Below, piece by piece: positions 45,138 to 54,095 of a stretch of 64,000 bases of DNA. The notes beneath the pieces were generated by a model. The model saw only the letters and a list, made by a program, of their open reading frames with translations. It was not told where the DNA came from and did not search any database. The DNA is taken from assembly GCA_028288365.1 (NCBI GenBank), contig JAQBNU010000069.1, forward strand, positions 1 through 64,000, given 5' to 3'. The stretch comes from Chitinophagaceae bacterium. GTDB taxonomy: Bacteria > Bacteroidota > Bacteroidia > Cytophagales > Cytophagaceae. The first letter of the stretch is position 1, and each line of letters opens with the position of its first letter. Position numbers and translations under genes: made by a program.

Positions 45138-46556
45138 ATGAATCGTCTTTCTCTCTTTTATAGAACCATTGTATTTATTTTGATCTGTGCGCTGCTATGG
45201 GCATGCTCGGTCGGGAAAAATTACAAACGCCCGGAGTTAAATACTCCTTCGTCTTATTCGGCAAAGCCAACAGCAGACAGTAGTACGGCAAAAAAATCCT
45301 GGAAAGAATTTTTTACGGACACTACCCTGCAAAGGTTGATTGATCATACACTGGCGTATAATTTTAATTTGCAGCTGGCCATCAAGCGTATGGAAGTTTC
45401 ACAGTCGTATGCCAAGCAGTCACGTCTGGCCTGGCTTCCGGCTTTGAATGCGCAAGTCTCTACGGCTACCAATACACCTTCTCAAAATAGTTTGAACGGT
45501 ATCAGTTTCAAGAATTTCTTGGGAACAAACCACCTGGAAGATTACAGCATAGGCCTTACACTTTCATGGGAGATAGATATCTGGGGAAAGATTCGCAGAC
45601 AAAAAGAAGCGGCATTGGCTACTTATCTTCAATCCTATGAAGCCAGCCGGGCAGTACAGACAAGTTTAGTGGCGCAAGTAGCCAACAGCTATTACAATTT
45701 GTTGATGATGGATGCACAGTTGCAGGTGGCGAAAAAAAATGTGTTGTTGAGTGATAGTGTTGTTCAAGTCATGCAATGGCAGAAGGATGCAGGCGATGTA
45801 ACGGCGCTCGCTGTGCAGCAAGCGATGACCCAGCAACAAAACGCAGCCATACTGGTTCCTCAACTGGAGCAAGCCATCATTCTTCAGGAGAATGCGTTGC
45901 GCCTGCTTTCCGGCGATTGGCCAGGGACAGTGACAAGATCTGCGGTATTGGAACCGTTGATCACAGACGATACACTTTCTGTGGGTGTGCCAGCAGATTT
46001 ACTCAGTCTTCGTCCGGATGTACGCGCTAATGAGCGAGCATTGATGGCTGCCAACGCAAGAGTCGGTGTGGCTCAAGCCAACATGTATCCCTCGCTGAAC
46101 CTCACGGCAGCCGGTGGATTGAATGCTTTCAAGGCGAGCAATTGGTTTATCGTTCCGGCTTCTTTATTTGGAACAGCAGCCGGTGGTCTTTTGCAACCGG
46201 TGTTTCAACGACGCATGCTGAAAACACAACGTGAAGTGGCCGTGCTGGAACGTGAACAGCGTGTCATTGAATTCAGACAGTCTGTATTGGGTGCTGCACA
46301 TGAAGTAACAAATGCGTTGGTGAAATTAGATAAGTTAAAAATACAGCAACAGATTGCCGGAGAAAGGATGCAGGTTTCCGAACAAGCAGTTGCCAATGCA
46401 CAATTGCTTTTTCGAAGTGGTTTGGCCAATTATCTGGAAGTGATTACGGCTCAGGGAAGAGCTTTGCAGGCGGAATTGGATCAGGCGGCCATCACGCGTC
46501 AACAACTCAGTGCCAGAGTAGAATTGTACCAATCATTGGGCGGAGGCTGGAGATAA
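45138..46556 (+). CDS. Outer-membrane efflux lipoprotein, OprM/NodT family
   Basis: The TolC-like channel of the tripartite pump. It has 472 residues with a lipoprotein signal ending LLWAC (Cys23), then VGKNYKRPEL, the usual start of OprM/NodT proteins. Two outer-membrane-factor repeats follow: the first around LAYNFNLQLAIKRMEVSQ and the second around LSLRPDVRANERALMAANAR and LQPVFQRRMLKTQ. These are the sites that pair with the adaptor hairpin. It is the third and last gene of the RND operon. Confidence 0.95.
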   Translation: MNRLSLFYRTIVFILICALLWACSVGKNYKRPELNTPSSYSAKPTADSSTAKKSWKEFFTDTTLQRLIDHTLAYNFNLQLAIKRMEVSQSYAKQSRLAWLPALNAQVSTATNTPSQNSLNGISFKNFLGTNHLEDYSIGLTLSWEIDIWGKIRRQKEAALATYLQSYEASRAVQTSLVAQVANSYYNLLMMDAQLQVAKKNVLLSDSVVQVMQWQKDAGDVTALAVQQAMTQQQNAAILVPQLEQAIILQENALRLLSGDWPGTVTRSAVLEPLITDDTLSVGVPADLLSLRPDVRANERALMAANARVGVAQANMYPSLNLTAAGGLNAFKASNWFIVPASLFGTAAGGLLQPVFQRRMLKTQREVAVLEREQRVIEFRQSVLGAAHEVTNALVKLDKLKIQQQIAGERMQVSEQAVANAQLLFRSGLANYLEVITAQGRALQAELDQAAITRQQLSARVELYQSLGGGWR

Positions 46557-46631
46557 GATAGGTTATCGATTTGTTTTAAGATGTAGTTGTTTTTTTTAAG
46601 GCCTAAGAATTGTCGGAATAAGGAGTATAAA

Positions 46632-46708
46632 GGCGTTCCCTACGGGCCGGGCTTTCGCCACTCTCCCGCTCATTAGCGGGATCATACAATGGCTCAATCC
46701 CTAACGCA
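46632..46708 (+). repeat. GC-rich intergenic repeat (family with 9323 and 25922), short copy
   Basis: Starts GGCGTTCCCTACGGGCCGGG then CTTTCGCC, has a hairpin TCCCGCTCATTAGCGGGA, and ends CAATCCCTAACGC. It matches the ends of the copy at 25922-26043 but with a shorter middle. It sits between the RND operon and the DEAD-box gene. Confidence 0.7.
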
Positions 46709-46772
46709 AGTTCTTAAAGTGGAGTCTCTGTTTATAGCTTAAAACAAACGCAAGAAAGTAAATTTAAAACTG

Positions 46773-46780
46773 TAAATTTG
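46773..46780 (+). promoter_or_regulatory. Possible -7 element (TAAATTTG) before the DEAD-box helicase gene
   Basis: TAAATTTG matches the TAnnTTTG consensus and lies 66 bases before the ATG. No good TTG was found at the expected -33 distance, so support is partial. Confidence 0.4.
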
Positions 46781-46846
46781 TAGTATAAATGTTCTTTCAT
46801 CTGGTACAACAGGTGGAAGAGCATTTCACTTATTTCTAATAAGCTC

Positions 46847-48181
46847 ATGACCTTTGATCAATTGAACCTGAATAGTGCTTTGCTGAATGCCCTGGATGAT
46901 TTGGGATACAAACATCCGACGACCATTCAGGAAAAGAGTTTTTCTGTGATGATGTCCGGTAAGGATGTTGTAGGCATTGCACAAACAGGTACAGGAAAGA
47001 CACTCGCTTACCTGTTGCCTTGCTTAAGACAATGGAAATTTGCGAAAGATGGTTTGCCACAAATTTTAATTCTTGTTCCTACAAGAGAGTTGGTTGTGCA
47101 GGTAGAAGAAGAAGTGAAAAAACTGACGCGCTACATGGAAGTCCGTGTAGGCGGTGTATACGGAGGCACCAAGATCGATACACAAAAAGAACTCGTCAAC
47201 AATGGTCTCGATGTATTGGTCGCCACCCCCGGACGTTTATTGGATCTGGCCTTGACTGGTGTATTGAAATTACGCAACGTCAAACGATTGATCATTGATG
47301 AAGTAGATGAAATGCTCAACCTCGGTTTTCGTCCGCAGTTGACACGTGTGATTGATTTGTTGCCGGTGAAAAGACAAAACCTGATGTTTTCTGCGACCAT
47401 TACGGAGGAAGTAGAAGAATTCATCAAAGACTATTTTGACGACCCGATAAAAATAGAAGCAGCGCCGACAGGCACGCCATTAGAGAACATCACGCAGATC
47501 GGTTACCGTGTGCCGAATTTCAATACCAAGGTAAATTTGCTACAACTATTTTTGGCAGAAGAACCAGAGATGAAAAAAGTGTTGGTTTTCACTTCCACAA
47601 AAGCACTTGCTGATTTACTTTTTGATAAACTGGAGAAAAACTTTGCTGGTAAATTGGGCGTGATCCATTCCAACAAAGAACAAAACCATCGTTTTCATTC
47701 TGTCCATCAATTTGAAAATGGAACGTATAGAATCTTGATTGCTACAGACATCGTCGCCAGAGGGCTTGACATTTCCAGCGTAACGCATGTGATCAATTTT
47801 GACACACCCAAAGTACCGGAAAATTATATCCATCGTATCGGTCGCACAGGTAGAGCAGACAAAAAAGGCGAAGCACGAACATTCATCACAGAACACGATT
47901 TCGAAAATGTAGAGCGCATCGAAGAGTTGATGAAATTTAGTATAGAACTAGCGCTTTTACCAGAACATCTTGTGATCTCAGAGGTATTGCTGGATGAGGA
48001 GCAGCCGAAAGTGAAAATGAGAAATGTGTTGGTGAAGACACCGAAGAAAGAAGAGTCGGGTCCAGCCTTTCACGAAAAGAAAGACAAGAATAAAAAAGTC
48101 AATAATAAAATCAGAAGAGGCGAAGCACACAAGTTGAAGTACGGGAAGCCGAAGAGTGCAAGAGGGCAGAAGAAACGTTAA
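46847..48181 (+). CDS. DEAD-box ATP-dependent RNA helicase
   Basis: Unwinds RNA duplexes, probably in ribosome assembly, RNA decay or cold response. The 444 residues contain the Q motif (HPTTIQEKSFSVMMSGKDV), Walker A AQTGTGKT, PTREL, TPGRLLDL and motif II, here DEVDEM. That is D-E-V-D where DEAD boxes have D-E-A-D. Motif III SAT, then ATDIVARGLDI and HRIGRTGRADKKG follow. The basic tail (KKDKNKKVNNKIRRGEAHKL) is typical of RhlE-like proteins. The Ala-to-Val change in motif II is the one unusual feature. Confidence 0.93.
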   Translation: MTFDQLNLNSALLNALDDLGYKHPTTIQEKSFSVMMSGKDVVGIAQTGTGKTLAYLLPCLRQWKFAKDGLPQILILVPTRELVVQVEEEVKKLTRYMEVRVGGVYGGTKIDTQKELVNNGLDVLVATPGRLLDLALTGVLKLRNVKRLIIDEVDEMLNLGFRPQLTRVIDLLPVKRQNLMFSATITEEVEEFIKDYFDDPIKIEAAPTGTPLENITQIGYRVPNFNTKVNLLQLFLAEEPEMKKVLVFTSTKALADLLFDKLEKNFAGKLGVIHSNKEQNHRFHSVHQFENGTYRILIATDIVARGLDISSVTHVINFDTPKVPENYIHRIGRTGRADKKGEARTFITEHDFENVERIEELMKFSIELALLPEHLVISEVLLDEEQPKVKMRNVLVKTPKKEESGPAFHEKKDKNKKVNNKIRRGEAHKLKYGKPKSARGQKKR

Positions 48182-48216
48182 TACTAATGATCAGAGTTTC
48201 GTTCTAACTTCTATCT

Positions 48217-48362
48217 GTCTTGCCCCTAAATCCCCTGAAGGGGACTTTGCTCTATTGAAAACAGAAAGCCCATTGCATATACATGCAATGGGCTTTCTGT
48301 TTATTTCTTAATCTGTACGAGATGTAAAGTAAAGTCCTCTTCAGGGGATTTAGGGGCAAGAC
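48217..48362. repeat. Nested-palindrome repeat element (CCCCTAAATCCCCTGAAGGGG family), copy 2
   Basis: The outer arms at 48217-48245 and 48334-48362 are inverted copies of the same 29-base unit as at 20019-20154, with one mismatch. The inner part holds a different, perfect 20 bp inverted repeat: ACAGAAAGCCCATTGCAT within 48259-48278, a 4-base ATAC loop, and its complement at 48283-48302. Here it lies between converging genes, so the inner hairpin could act as a terminator. The shared arms and unrelated cores are the notable feature. Confidence 0.85.
48259..48302. terminator. Strong perfect hairpin, possible bidirectional terminator
   Basis: A 20 bp perfect stem with a 4-base loop between the DEAD-box gene and the converging Cys-rich peptide gene. 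A-rich and T-rich flanks (TTGAAAAC, GTTTATTTC) give short U-tracts in both directions. It is also the core of the repeat element described at 48217-48362. Confidence 0.5.
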
Positions 48363-48380
48363 AGTAAGGCTAACGAGTCA

Positions 48381-48557
48381 TTATTTAAACCTACTATCCT
48401 TCTTCAACTTCTCTTCAATCGAATCAATAGATACAGAACTCGCACATCCACAACCTTCCCCACATCCCTCCTTCTTTGTGAATTGGCGGTATACCATTCT
48501 CCCTAGGTAGAACAATGCTATTGCGAATAAAAGACCGATGGTGATTTCCTGCCACAT
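48381..48557 (-). CDS. Small Cys-rich membrane peptide (FeoB-associated-like)
   Basis: A 58-codon gene begins MWQEITIGLLFAIALFYLGR, a single membrane helix. A basic stretch and the cluster GCGEGCGCAS (three cysteines) follow, and the protein ends in a charged tail. One helix followed by a Cys-rich cluster resembles the FeoB-associated small membrane proteins and related short peptides; no feoA/feoB lies in the window. It is the last gene of the seven-gene minus-strand run, 32 bases after the inositol-monophosphatase-like gene. A metal-related role is inferred only from the cysteines. Confidence 0.7.
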   Translation of the reverse strand: MWQEITIGLLFAIALFYLGRMVYRQFTKKEGCGEGCGCASSVSIDSIEEKLKKDSRFK

Positions 48558-48589
48558 GTTTGATCAACGGATTTCTTGGAGAAAAAGTT

Positions 48590-49378
48590 CTACCAGTGTT
48601 TTTGAATGACCTGAAGTAATTCTTCGTGAATGTTTCCTGTAGCCAGTACTTCGTGTCCGGTGTTGAAATTGTTGCCTCCTGAAAAATCCGTCACCTTACC
48701 TCCGGCTTCTTTTACAATCAGCGCGCCGGCAGCAACATCCCAGTCTTTCAGGTTGAATTCAAAATAGCCTTCGAATCTTCCGCAAGCCGTGTAACACAAG
48801 TCAACCGCTGCGGAACCAAAGCGACGCAAGCCGTGACTTTTTAACAACAACTCTTTCATGATTTCAAAATACGCATCGGTCTTGTCGAGCAAGCTGTAGG
48901 GAAAGCCAGTAGCTATGAGCGATTGAGAGAGAGTATTGGCTTTTGAAACCTGTATCTTTTCGTCGTTGCAATAAGCGCCGCCATTTTCCCAGGCGTAAAA
49001 ACATTCGTTCTTATTGGCTTCGTGCACGAGCCCTGCTATTTCTTTCCCATTTTCGCGCAAGGCAATGCTGATGGAAAATACCGGTAGGCGATGCAAATAA
49101 TTCGTTGTTCCATCGAGTGGATCAATGACCCATTGCAACGGTTTGTCACTGCTCAGTCCTCCTTCTTCCGCGAGTATACTGGCTTCCGGAAGGAGCTTGG
49201 CTAAATCGGCAATTAGTAATTCTTCTGTTTGTTTATCAACGTAAGACACCAAATCGTTTTTGCCTTTGTATACAATGTCATCGGCGTTGAAACGATTCAA
49301 TTCTTGGAGTTGAAATTGTGCGGCTTTGGAGGCACTCTTTCTCACTTCTTTCAACAAAGCTTGTAGGTCTTTATTCAT
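48590..49378 (-). CDS. Inositol monophosphatase family protein
   Basis: A magnesium-dependent phosphatase of 262 residues. Metal-site motifs are complete: ILAEEGG near residue 70, VIDPLDGTTNYLHRLP near 85 and LKDWDVAAGALIVKEAGG near 210. Family members dephosphorylate inositol-1-phosphate, PAP or sugar phosphates, and the SuhB type also aids rRNA transcription; which applies is open. A longer frame to 49432 would run far into lnt, so ATG 49378 (MNKDLQALLKE) is chosen. This still overlaps the lnt stop by 8 bases, suggesting coupled translation. Confidence 0.92.
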   Translation of the reverse strand: MNKDLQALLKEVRKSASKAAQFQLQELNRFNADDIVYKGKNDLVSYVDKQTEELLIADLAKLLPEASILAEEGGLSSDKPLQWVIDPLDGTTNYLHRLPVFSISIALRENGKEIAGLVHEANKNECFYAWENGGAYCNDEKIQVSKANTLSQSLIATGFPYSLLDKTDAYFEIMKELLLKSHGLRRFGSAAVDLCYTACGRFEGYFEFNLKDWDVAAGALIVKEAGGKVTDFSGGNNFNTGHEVLATGNIHEELLQVIQKHW

Positions 49379-50993
49379 GCGCTTTCTTTTTTCCAACGAT
49401 ACCGATGATGACAAAAACAAACGTACCCACAATACTGATCGGGCCTGTGATGTCTCCGATCAACGAATAAAGAGTAGGCTTGGGATAATAGAGTAACGTT
49501 TGGCGCATGCTGCGCTGTTCGTCGTAGTGACTTTGTGCAAGGATATCACCACGTTGATTGATGAAGCCCGAGATGCCTGTATTGGCAGCGCGTGCCACGC
49601 ACTTGCGTTGCTCGATGGCACGCAAACGAGCATAGTGAAAATGTTGCTGATGTCCGGCGGTATTCCCCCACCAGGCATCGTTGGTGATGATGAACAAAAG
49701 TCCTGCACCGTTTTTAACATATTTTCCTAAAAACTCTCCGTAAATGGATTCATAACAAATGATCGGTGCAATCGATGTACTGTCGCGGGATACAAAGGTC
49801 GTGCGTTTTATTTGTTTGCCAACAGAAGCCACTACCAGATCTCCTAGGCTTTTTGTCACGAAACCAAATATTTTCGGATAAGGCAAAACTTCTACTCCCG
49901 GAACCAGTTTTGATTTGTGATAAAACAACGGGGCTTGTCCTTGTTGTATGAATAGGCCCGTGTTGTAAGGTGTATAGAACACATTCGGATCTTGCGTGGG
50001 ATAAGCTGTACCCTCTTTTGTTTCAGCAGAAGAGAAGAAACGATACGTATCCGCACCTACTACAAATGCAGTGGTTGGAAATTGATCAGAGAAGCGAATC
50101 AATTCACCAAACAGTGCGTTGTGTGCTGTCAAGTCCTTTAGATTCGGCTCTTCCAGGATGTCTTCTGGGAAAGATGTTTCTGGCCACAATACAAAACTGG
50201 TAGAATTGCCAATGGCGCCTCTACTCAGACTTTCCAATCGTTTGTATTGTTCGTTGTAAGGAATGAAATGTTGCGTGCCCGGATATTTTTGTGTATAGGG
50301 ATCAATGTTGGGTTGTATCACGACGACTTCTGTTCCTTTGCCTTGTTCTTTATAGGTCATGTAACGCAGGAAAGAAAAGAAAGCCGGCAGCAAGACCACG
50401 CTCAACGCGAGGTAACACATGGATTTGAAGCGTGCACGTTTTTGTTTGTAATATACATAACATAAAAAAACCAGCACGTTCGAAATCAAGATCCAAAATG
50501 AACCGCCGAGTACACCGGTATATTCATACCATTGTACCAACTCTGGAAACAACGCAGCCGAGTTGCCCAGTGTTAACCAGGGCCAGGACAATTCCCAATT
50601 GAGGTGCCAGTATTCAAAGGCAATGAAAGCGGGAACAATGCTGAAGTGCGACCACCAAACCATGTTCAACCGGTAGGTAGTGATGCGGTAAGACAGCCAT
50701 GGAATCAGCATCAACAGGGCGTTGACAAGCATCGCAAACACAGCGCCCGGTGGTGTGGAATTCCAAACCCACCAGGTGGTGAAGATGTTGAACAGTGCCA
50801 GGGCTACATAGGTGTACAAAGCAAATGCTCCCAGTCGCAAACGTTCGCCACCCAATTGCTCATTGATCCAGAAGAGTGGAACGAAGGCAATAAAGACAAA
50901 AGGAAAGAAAGGTGATACGGGCCAGGCCAGGTACAACAAGACCGAGGTAAGTGCGGATAGACAAAAATAAAACAGACGGGAATTCGTTTTCAT
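49371..50993 (-). CDS. lnt: Apolipoprotein N-acyltransferase
   Basis: Adds the third acyl chain to the N-terminal cysteine of lipoproteins in the inner membrane. The 540-residue protein has an N-terminal membrane domain of about six helices and a C-terminal nitrilase domain. The catalytic triad is visible: Glu in FVLWPETSFPEDI, Lys in HKSKLVPGVEVLPY and Cys in IAPIICYESIYGEF. NTGISGFINQRGDI follows near the end. ATG 50993 (MKTNSRLFYF) is preferred to 51059, which would overlap rsmI by 59 bases; it leaves a 7-base gap. Confidence 0.94.
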   Translation of the reverse strand: MKTNSRLFYFCLSALTSVLLYLAWPVSPFFPFVFIAFVPLFWINEQLGGERLRLGAFALYTYVALALFNIFTTWWVWNSTPPGAVFAMLVNALLMLIPWLSYRITTYRLNMVWWSHFSIVPAFIAFEYWHLNWELSWPWLTLGNSAALFPELVQWYEYTGVLGGSFWILISNVLVFLCYVYYKQKRARFKSMCYLALSVVLLPAFFSFLRYMTYKEQGKGTEVVVIQPNIDPYTQKYPGTQHFIPYNEQYKRLESLSRGAIGNSTSFVLWPETSFPEDILEEPNLKDLTAHNALFGELIRFSDQFPTTAFVVGADTYRFFSSAETKEGTAYPTQDPNVFYTPYNTGLFIQQGQAPLFYHKSKLVPGVEVLPYPKIFGFVTKSLGDLVVASVGKQIKRTTFVSRDSTSIAPIICYESIYGEFLGKYVKNGAGLLFIITNDAWWGNTAGHQQHFHYARLRAIEQRKCVARAANTGISGFINQRGDILAQSHYDEQRSMRQTLLYYPKPTLYSLIGDITGPISIVGTFVFVIIGIVGKKKAHE

Positions 50994-51000
50994 ACGCAAT

Positions 51001-51711
51001 TTAGTCTTCGTCGCGGCTACGTTTTTTTTCAGGAACATTGCGATCGAGGACGATGACAAATTCTCCTTTCAAAATATGGGTATTGAAATGTTGCAAGACC
51101 TCTGCCGGCGTACCACGAACGATCTCTTCAAATTTCTTACTGATCTCTCGGGCAACAGAAATATTCCTTTTCTCTTGTCCGGAAGAAATGAGTTCTTCTA
51201 ATGTTTTCAGCAAACGGTGTGGTGATTCGTAAAATACTACCGTGCGTTCTTCTTTGGCAATCATTTCAAACCAGGTCTTTCTTCCTTTTTTTACCGGAGG
51301 AAATCCTTCAAATACAAAACTGTCTGTTGGAAATCCAGACATCACCAAAGCGGGTATTAATGCAGTGGCGCCTGGCAGGCATTCTACAGCGATGCCGTGT
51401 TGCACACAACTTCTCACCAGTAAAAAACCAGGGTCTGAAATTCCTGGTGTACCGGCATCACTGACAAGCGCAATATTTTTACCTTCTTCCAACTCACTGA
51501 CGATGCGTTCCAGTGCCCGGTGTTCGTTGAACGAATGAAAGCTCGATAATTTATTTTCAATCCGATAGTGCTTGAGCAAATGAATGGTAACACGAGTGTC
51601 TTCTGCTAAAATCAAATCACACTCTTTGAGCAAACGAATGGCACGAAGCGTGATGTCTTCCAGGTTGCCAACGGGTGTTGGGATCAGGTATAATTTTCCG
51701 TGGTCACTCAT
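51001..51711 (-). CDS. rsmI: 16S rRNA (cytidine-1402-2'-O)-methyltransferase RsmI
   Basis: Methylates the ribose of C1402 in the 16S rRNA decoding centre using SAM. The 236 residues begin [20 protein letters not shown]. They contain [38 protein letters not shown] and the C-terminal [11 protein letters not shown] block, all typical of the tetrapyrrole methylase-fold RsmI. Length is slightly short, with a basic end (EKKRSRDED). It overlaps the pterin dehydratase gene by 4 bases upstream. Confidence 0.94.
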   Translation of the reverse strand: MSDHGKLYLIPTPVGNLEDITLRAIRLLKECDLILAEDTRVTIHLLKHYRIENKLSSFHSFNEHRALERIVSELEEGKNIALVSDAGTPGISDPGFLLVRSCVQHGIAVECLPGATALIPALVMSGFPTDSFVFEGFPPVKKGRKTWFEMIAKEERTVVFYESPHRLLKTLEELISSGQEKRNISVAREISKKFEEIVRGTPAEVLQHFNTHILKGEFVIVLDRNVPEKKRSRDED

Positions 51712-51947
51712 GGACGGTAGGCAGCGTCTATGGCCAGAGCCAGTTCACGGTCTTTGGTGGTGACGGTATTTCCAGCACTGTGTGTGGTCAGTTCGATCCA
51801 TACTTTGTTCCACACGTTTTTCCATTCCGGATGATGATCTGCTTTCTCGGCGAGCAAAGCTACTTGTGTCATGAAGGCGAAAGCCTGGGAAAAATTCTTG
51901 AACACAAATTCCTTGCTCAACTTATTATTTTCTTCTGTCCAGCTCAT
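51708..51947 (-). CDS. 4a-hydroxytetrahydrobiopterin dehydratase (PCD/DCoH)
   Basis: A small enzyme of 79 residues that dehydrates the 4a-hydroxy pterin formed by aromatic amino acid hydroxylases. The family motif [20 protein letters not shown] with the catalytic histidines is clear, followed by [12 protein letters not shown]. No phenylalanine hydroxylase is in the window, so the partner is unknown. It overlaps rsmI by 4 bases and follows the small membrane protein gene by 12. Confidence 0.92.
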   Translation of the reverse strand: MSWTEENNKLSKEFVFKNFSQAFAFMTQVALLAEKADHHPEWKNVWNKVWIELTTHSAGNTVTTKDRELALAIDAAYRP

Positions 51948-51959
51948 GCTTCGTGTTGT

Positions 51960-52145
51960 TTAGTGAGAAGATTTTTTCTTCGTGATTTCAAACGGCTTGA
52001 TTTTGTATTTCTTCAGCGAATCTTTTTTTCTTTCCCAAGGTGGTGTGGTGCGGGAACACATGTCCAAAGCAAAAGCAATGACCACCAACGTAAACAACAC
52101 CGCGACAACAGCAAATATTTTTTTCTGACGGTTCACTGCGATCAA
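51960..52145 (-). CDS. Small single-pass membrane protein, unknown function
   Basis: A 61-residue protein with a basic N-terminus, one membrane helix (KIFAVVAVLFTLVVIAFALD) and a basic tail containing SRTTPPWERKKDSLKKYKIK. I recall similar short Bacteroidota proteins with an SRTT motif after one helix, but no function. It starts 3 bases after kup and ends 12 bases before the pterin dehydratase, so it is co-transcribed and probably real. Confidence 0.65.
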   Translation of the reverse strand: MIAVNRQKKIFAVVAVLFTLVVIAFALDMCSRTTPPWERKKDSLKKYKIKPFEITKKKSSH

Positions 52146-52148
52146 GGA

Positions 52149-54095
52149 TTAATGAATGCGTTTCAAGGTCACACCTTCTACCGGACTGATTACCAAAGGT
52201 ACTTTTTCAACGGTAACAGTACTTGTATCCAGGCCGAAGGCGCTGGTTTCGGACAAACTCATTTTTCTCAGTATAAAATAGATGTCCATGATGAATTGCT
52301 CTTTCCAAGGCAAATCATTGTCATGGCTCAAATGTTTTTCCAACACAACAAATTTGAAATCTCCGATGAGGTTACGTTTGCTGAGTGAAGTATAACGACT
52401 GGTAAAATCTACTTCTTTGTTTTGCACCATGTCTTCTACCACTTTGCGGAAGAATAAATTGACGCGTGGTTCGACGCGGAACCCTAATTTAAAATCTACA
52501 CGGATCAAATCATCCGGAAGAATGGTATTGACCTTGTACTCCATCGCATAAGGTTCATCCACAACATCAATATGCAGCAACCAATAGATGTCGGCGCGCT
52601 TCGGTTGTTTTTGGAAAATGGAATAGATGACTTTAGATTCAATGTCTTTGATGGAATCAGCACTTGTCAAATAGACTACGTGCGTAGCGTATTTATTGAC
52701 CGATGTATCTCGACTCAATTCTTTGATCAACGGGAAATACTCTTCCAACCGCACAAATTCTGTCAAACGGTTTTTAATTTTTCTAGCCTGGTACCATACG
52801 TACATCACTGTCATCAGTGCGCCACCAATGACAAGTGTTACATAACCACCTTTGGAAAATTTCTCCAGGTTGGCGATCAGGAAGGCACCTTCAATGAAGA
52901 GGAAGACAAAGAAGAAAGTATAAACTAAAACGCGGTTTAGCTTTTTAATGGACTTCAGGTAGTACGTGAGCAGCACCGTTGTCATGAGCATAGTCAAGCT
53001 GATGGCCAGACCATATGCGGCTTCCATCTCTTCAGAATGTCTGAAGTAAAGGATGACACCTATACAACCCATGAAGAGTACCCAGTTGATGCTGGGAATA
53101 TACAACTGACCTTTGGTCAACGTAGGATAATTGATTTTTACTTTTGGCCAGAGGTTTAATCGGATGGCTTCGCTGATCAACGTGTAGGAACCGCTGATCA
53201 TCGCCTGACTGGCAATGATGGCGGCCAATGTAGCGATACCGATACCGTAGATCAAAAACCACGGTGGCATGATTTGGTAAAATGGATTCAGTCCATCCAA
53301 TACCTGACCGTTGTGTTTCAGGATCCATGCACCTTGTCCCATGTAGTTGATGATCAATGCAGATTTAACAAAGATCCAGCTGATGCGAATGTTGGCTCTT
53401 CCACAATGTCCCAGATCGGAATACAATGCTTCCGCTCCCGTCGTACAAAGGAACACAGCGCCCAATAACCAAAAGCCTCCAGGATGGTGACAAAGAAGAT
53501 TGTAAGCGTAGTATGGATTAATGGCTTCCAGTATAAAAGGATTTTGCACCACTTCATTGAACCCCAATACAGCTAACATGGCGAACCAGATGAACATGAT
53601 AGGACCGAAGAAATTTCCAACGGCCTTTGCTCCGAATTTCTGAAAGAGAAACAAGGCACTGATGATGGCGATGACAATGGGTACAGTATTGAGTTCCGGT
53701 TTAAAAATTTGCAAACCTTCTATGGCAGAGGAAACAGAGATGGGTGGTGTAATCATACCATCTGCCAACAACATTCCGCCACCGATGATGGCTGCCCAAA
53801 TGAGTTTTGGGTTTCTTCTTCTGATCAAGGCAAACAAGGAGAAGATACCACCTTCACCTTTATTGTCTGCACGCAAGGTGATGAACACATACTTGAATGT
53901 GGTTTGCAAGGTCAGTGTCCAGAATACACAGGAAAGTCCACCAAGTACGAGTTCTTCTGTGATAACGCTTTGACCAATGATGGCCTTCATTACGTAAAGT
54001 GGAGAGGTTCCAATATCTCCATAAATGATACCAAGGGTAATCAGTAATCCCGCAAAAGAAAGTTTGTGGATTTGGTGGCTTTTTGCTACAGGCAT
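52149..54095 (-). CDS. kup: KUP-family potassium uptake protein
   Basis: A potassium/proton symporter of 648 residues. The N-terminal signature GIIYGDIGTSPLYVMKAIIG and about twelve hydrophobic helices (to about residue 430) are followed by a cytoplasmic C-terminal domain. Further family blocks include LALGDEG-like ADNKGEGGIFSLFALIRRRN, LADGMITPPISVSSAIEGLQ and GAEALYSDLGHCGR. It is the first gene of the seven-gene minus-strand run. About 220 bases separate it from the divergent MBL hydrolase gene. Confidence 0.95.
   Translation of the reverse strand: MPVAKSHQIHKLSFAGLLITLGIIYGDIGTSPLYVMKAIIGQSVITEELVLGGLSCVFWTLTLQTTFKYVFITLRADNKGEGGIFSLFALIRRRNPKLIWAAIIGGGMLLADGMITPPISVSSAIEGLQIFKPELNTVPIVIAIISALFLFQKFGAKAVGNFFGPIMFIWFAMLAVLGFNEVVQNPFILEAINPYYAYNLLCHHPGGFWLLGAVFLCTTGAEALYSDLGHCGRANIRISWIFVKSALIINYMGQGAWILKHNGQVLDGLNPFYQIMPPWFLIYGIGIATLAAIIASQAMISGSYTLISEAIRLNLWPKVKINYPTLTKGQLYIPSINWVLFMGCIGVILYFRHSEEMEAAYGLAISLTMLMTTVLLTYYLKSIKKLNRVLVYTFFFVFLFIEGAFLIANLEKFSKGGYVTLVIGGALMTVMYVWYQARKIKNRLTEFVRLEEYFPLIKELSRDTSVNKYATHVVYLTSADSIKDIESKVIYSIFQKQPKRADIYWLLHIDVVDEPYAMEYKVNTILPDDLIRVDFKLGFRVEPRVNLFFRKVVEDMVQNKEVDFTSRYTSLSKRNLIGDFKFVVLEKHLSHDNDLPWKEQFIMDIYFILRKMSLSETSAFGLDTSTVTVEKVPLVISPVEGVTLKRIH

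Noticed and set aside
40036-46556. Horizontal transfer of the RND operon
   Set aside because: No obvious change in base composition or codon style, no flanking mobile genes or tRNA; such operons are common in the phylum.
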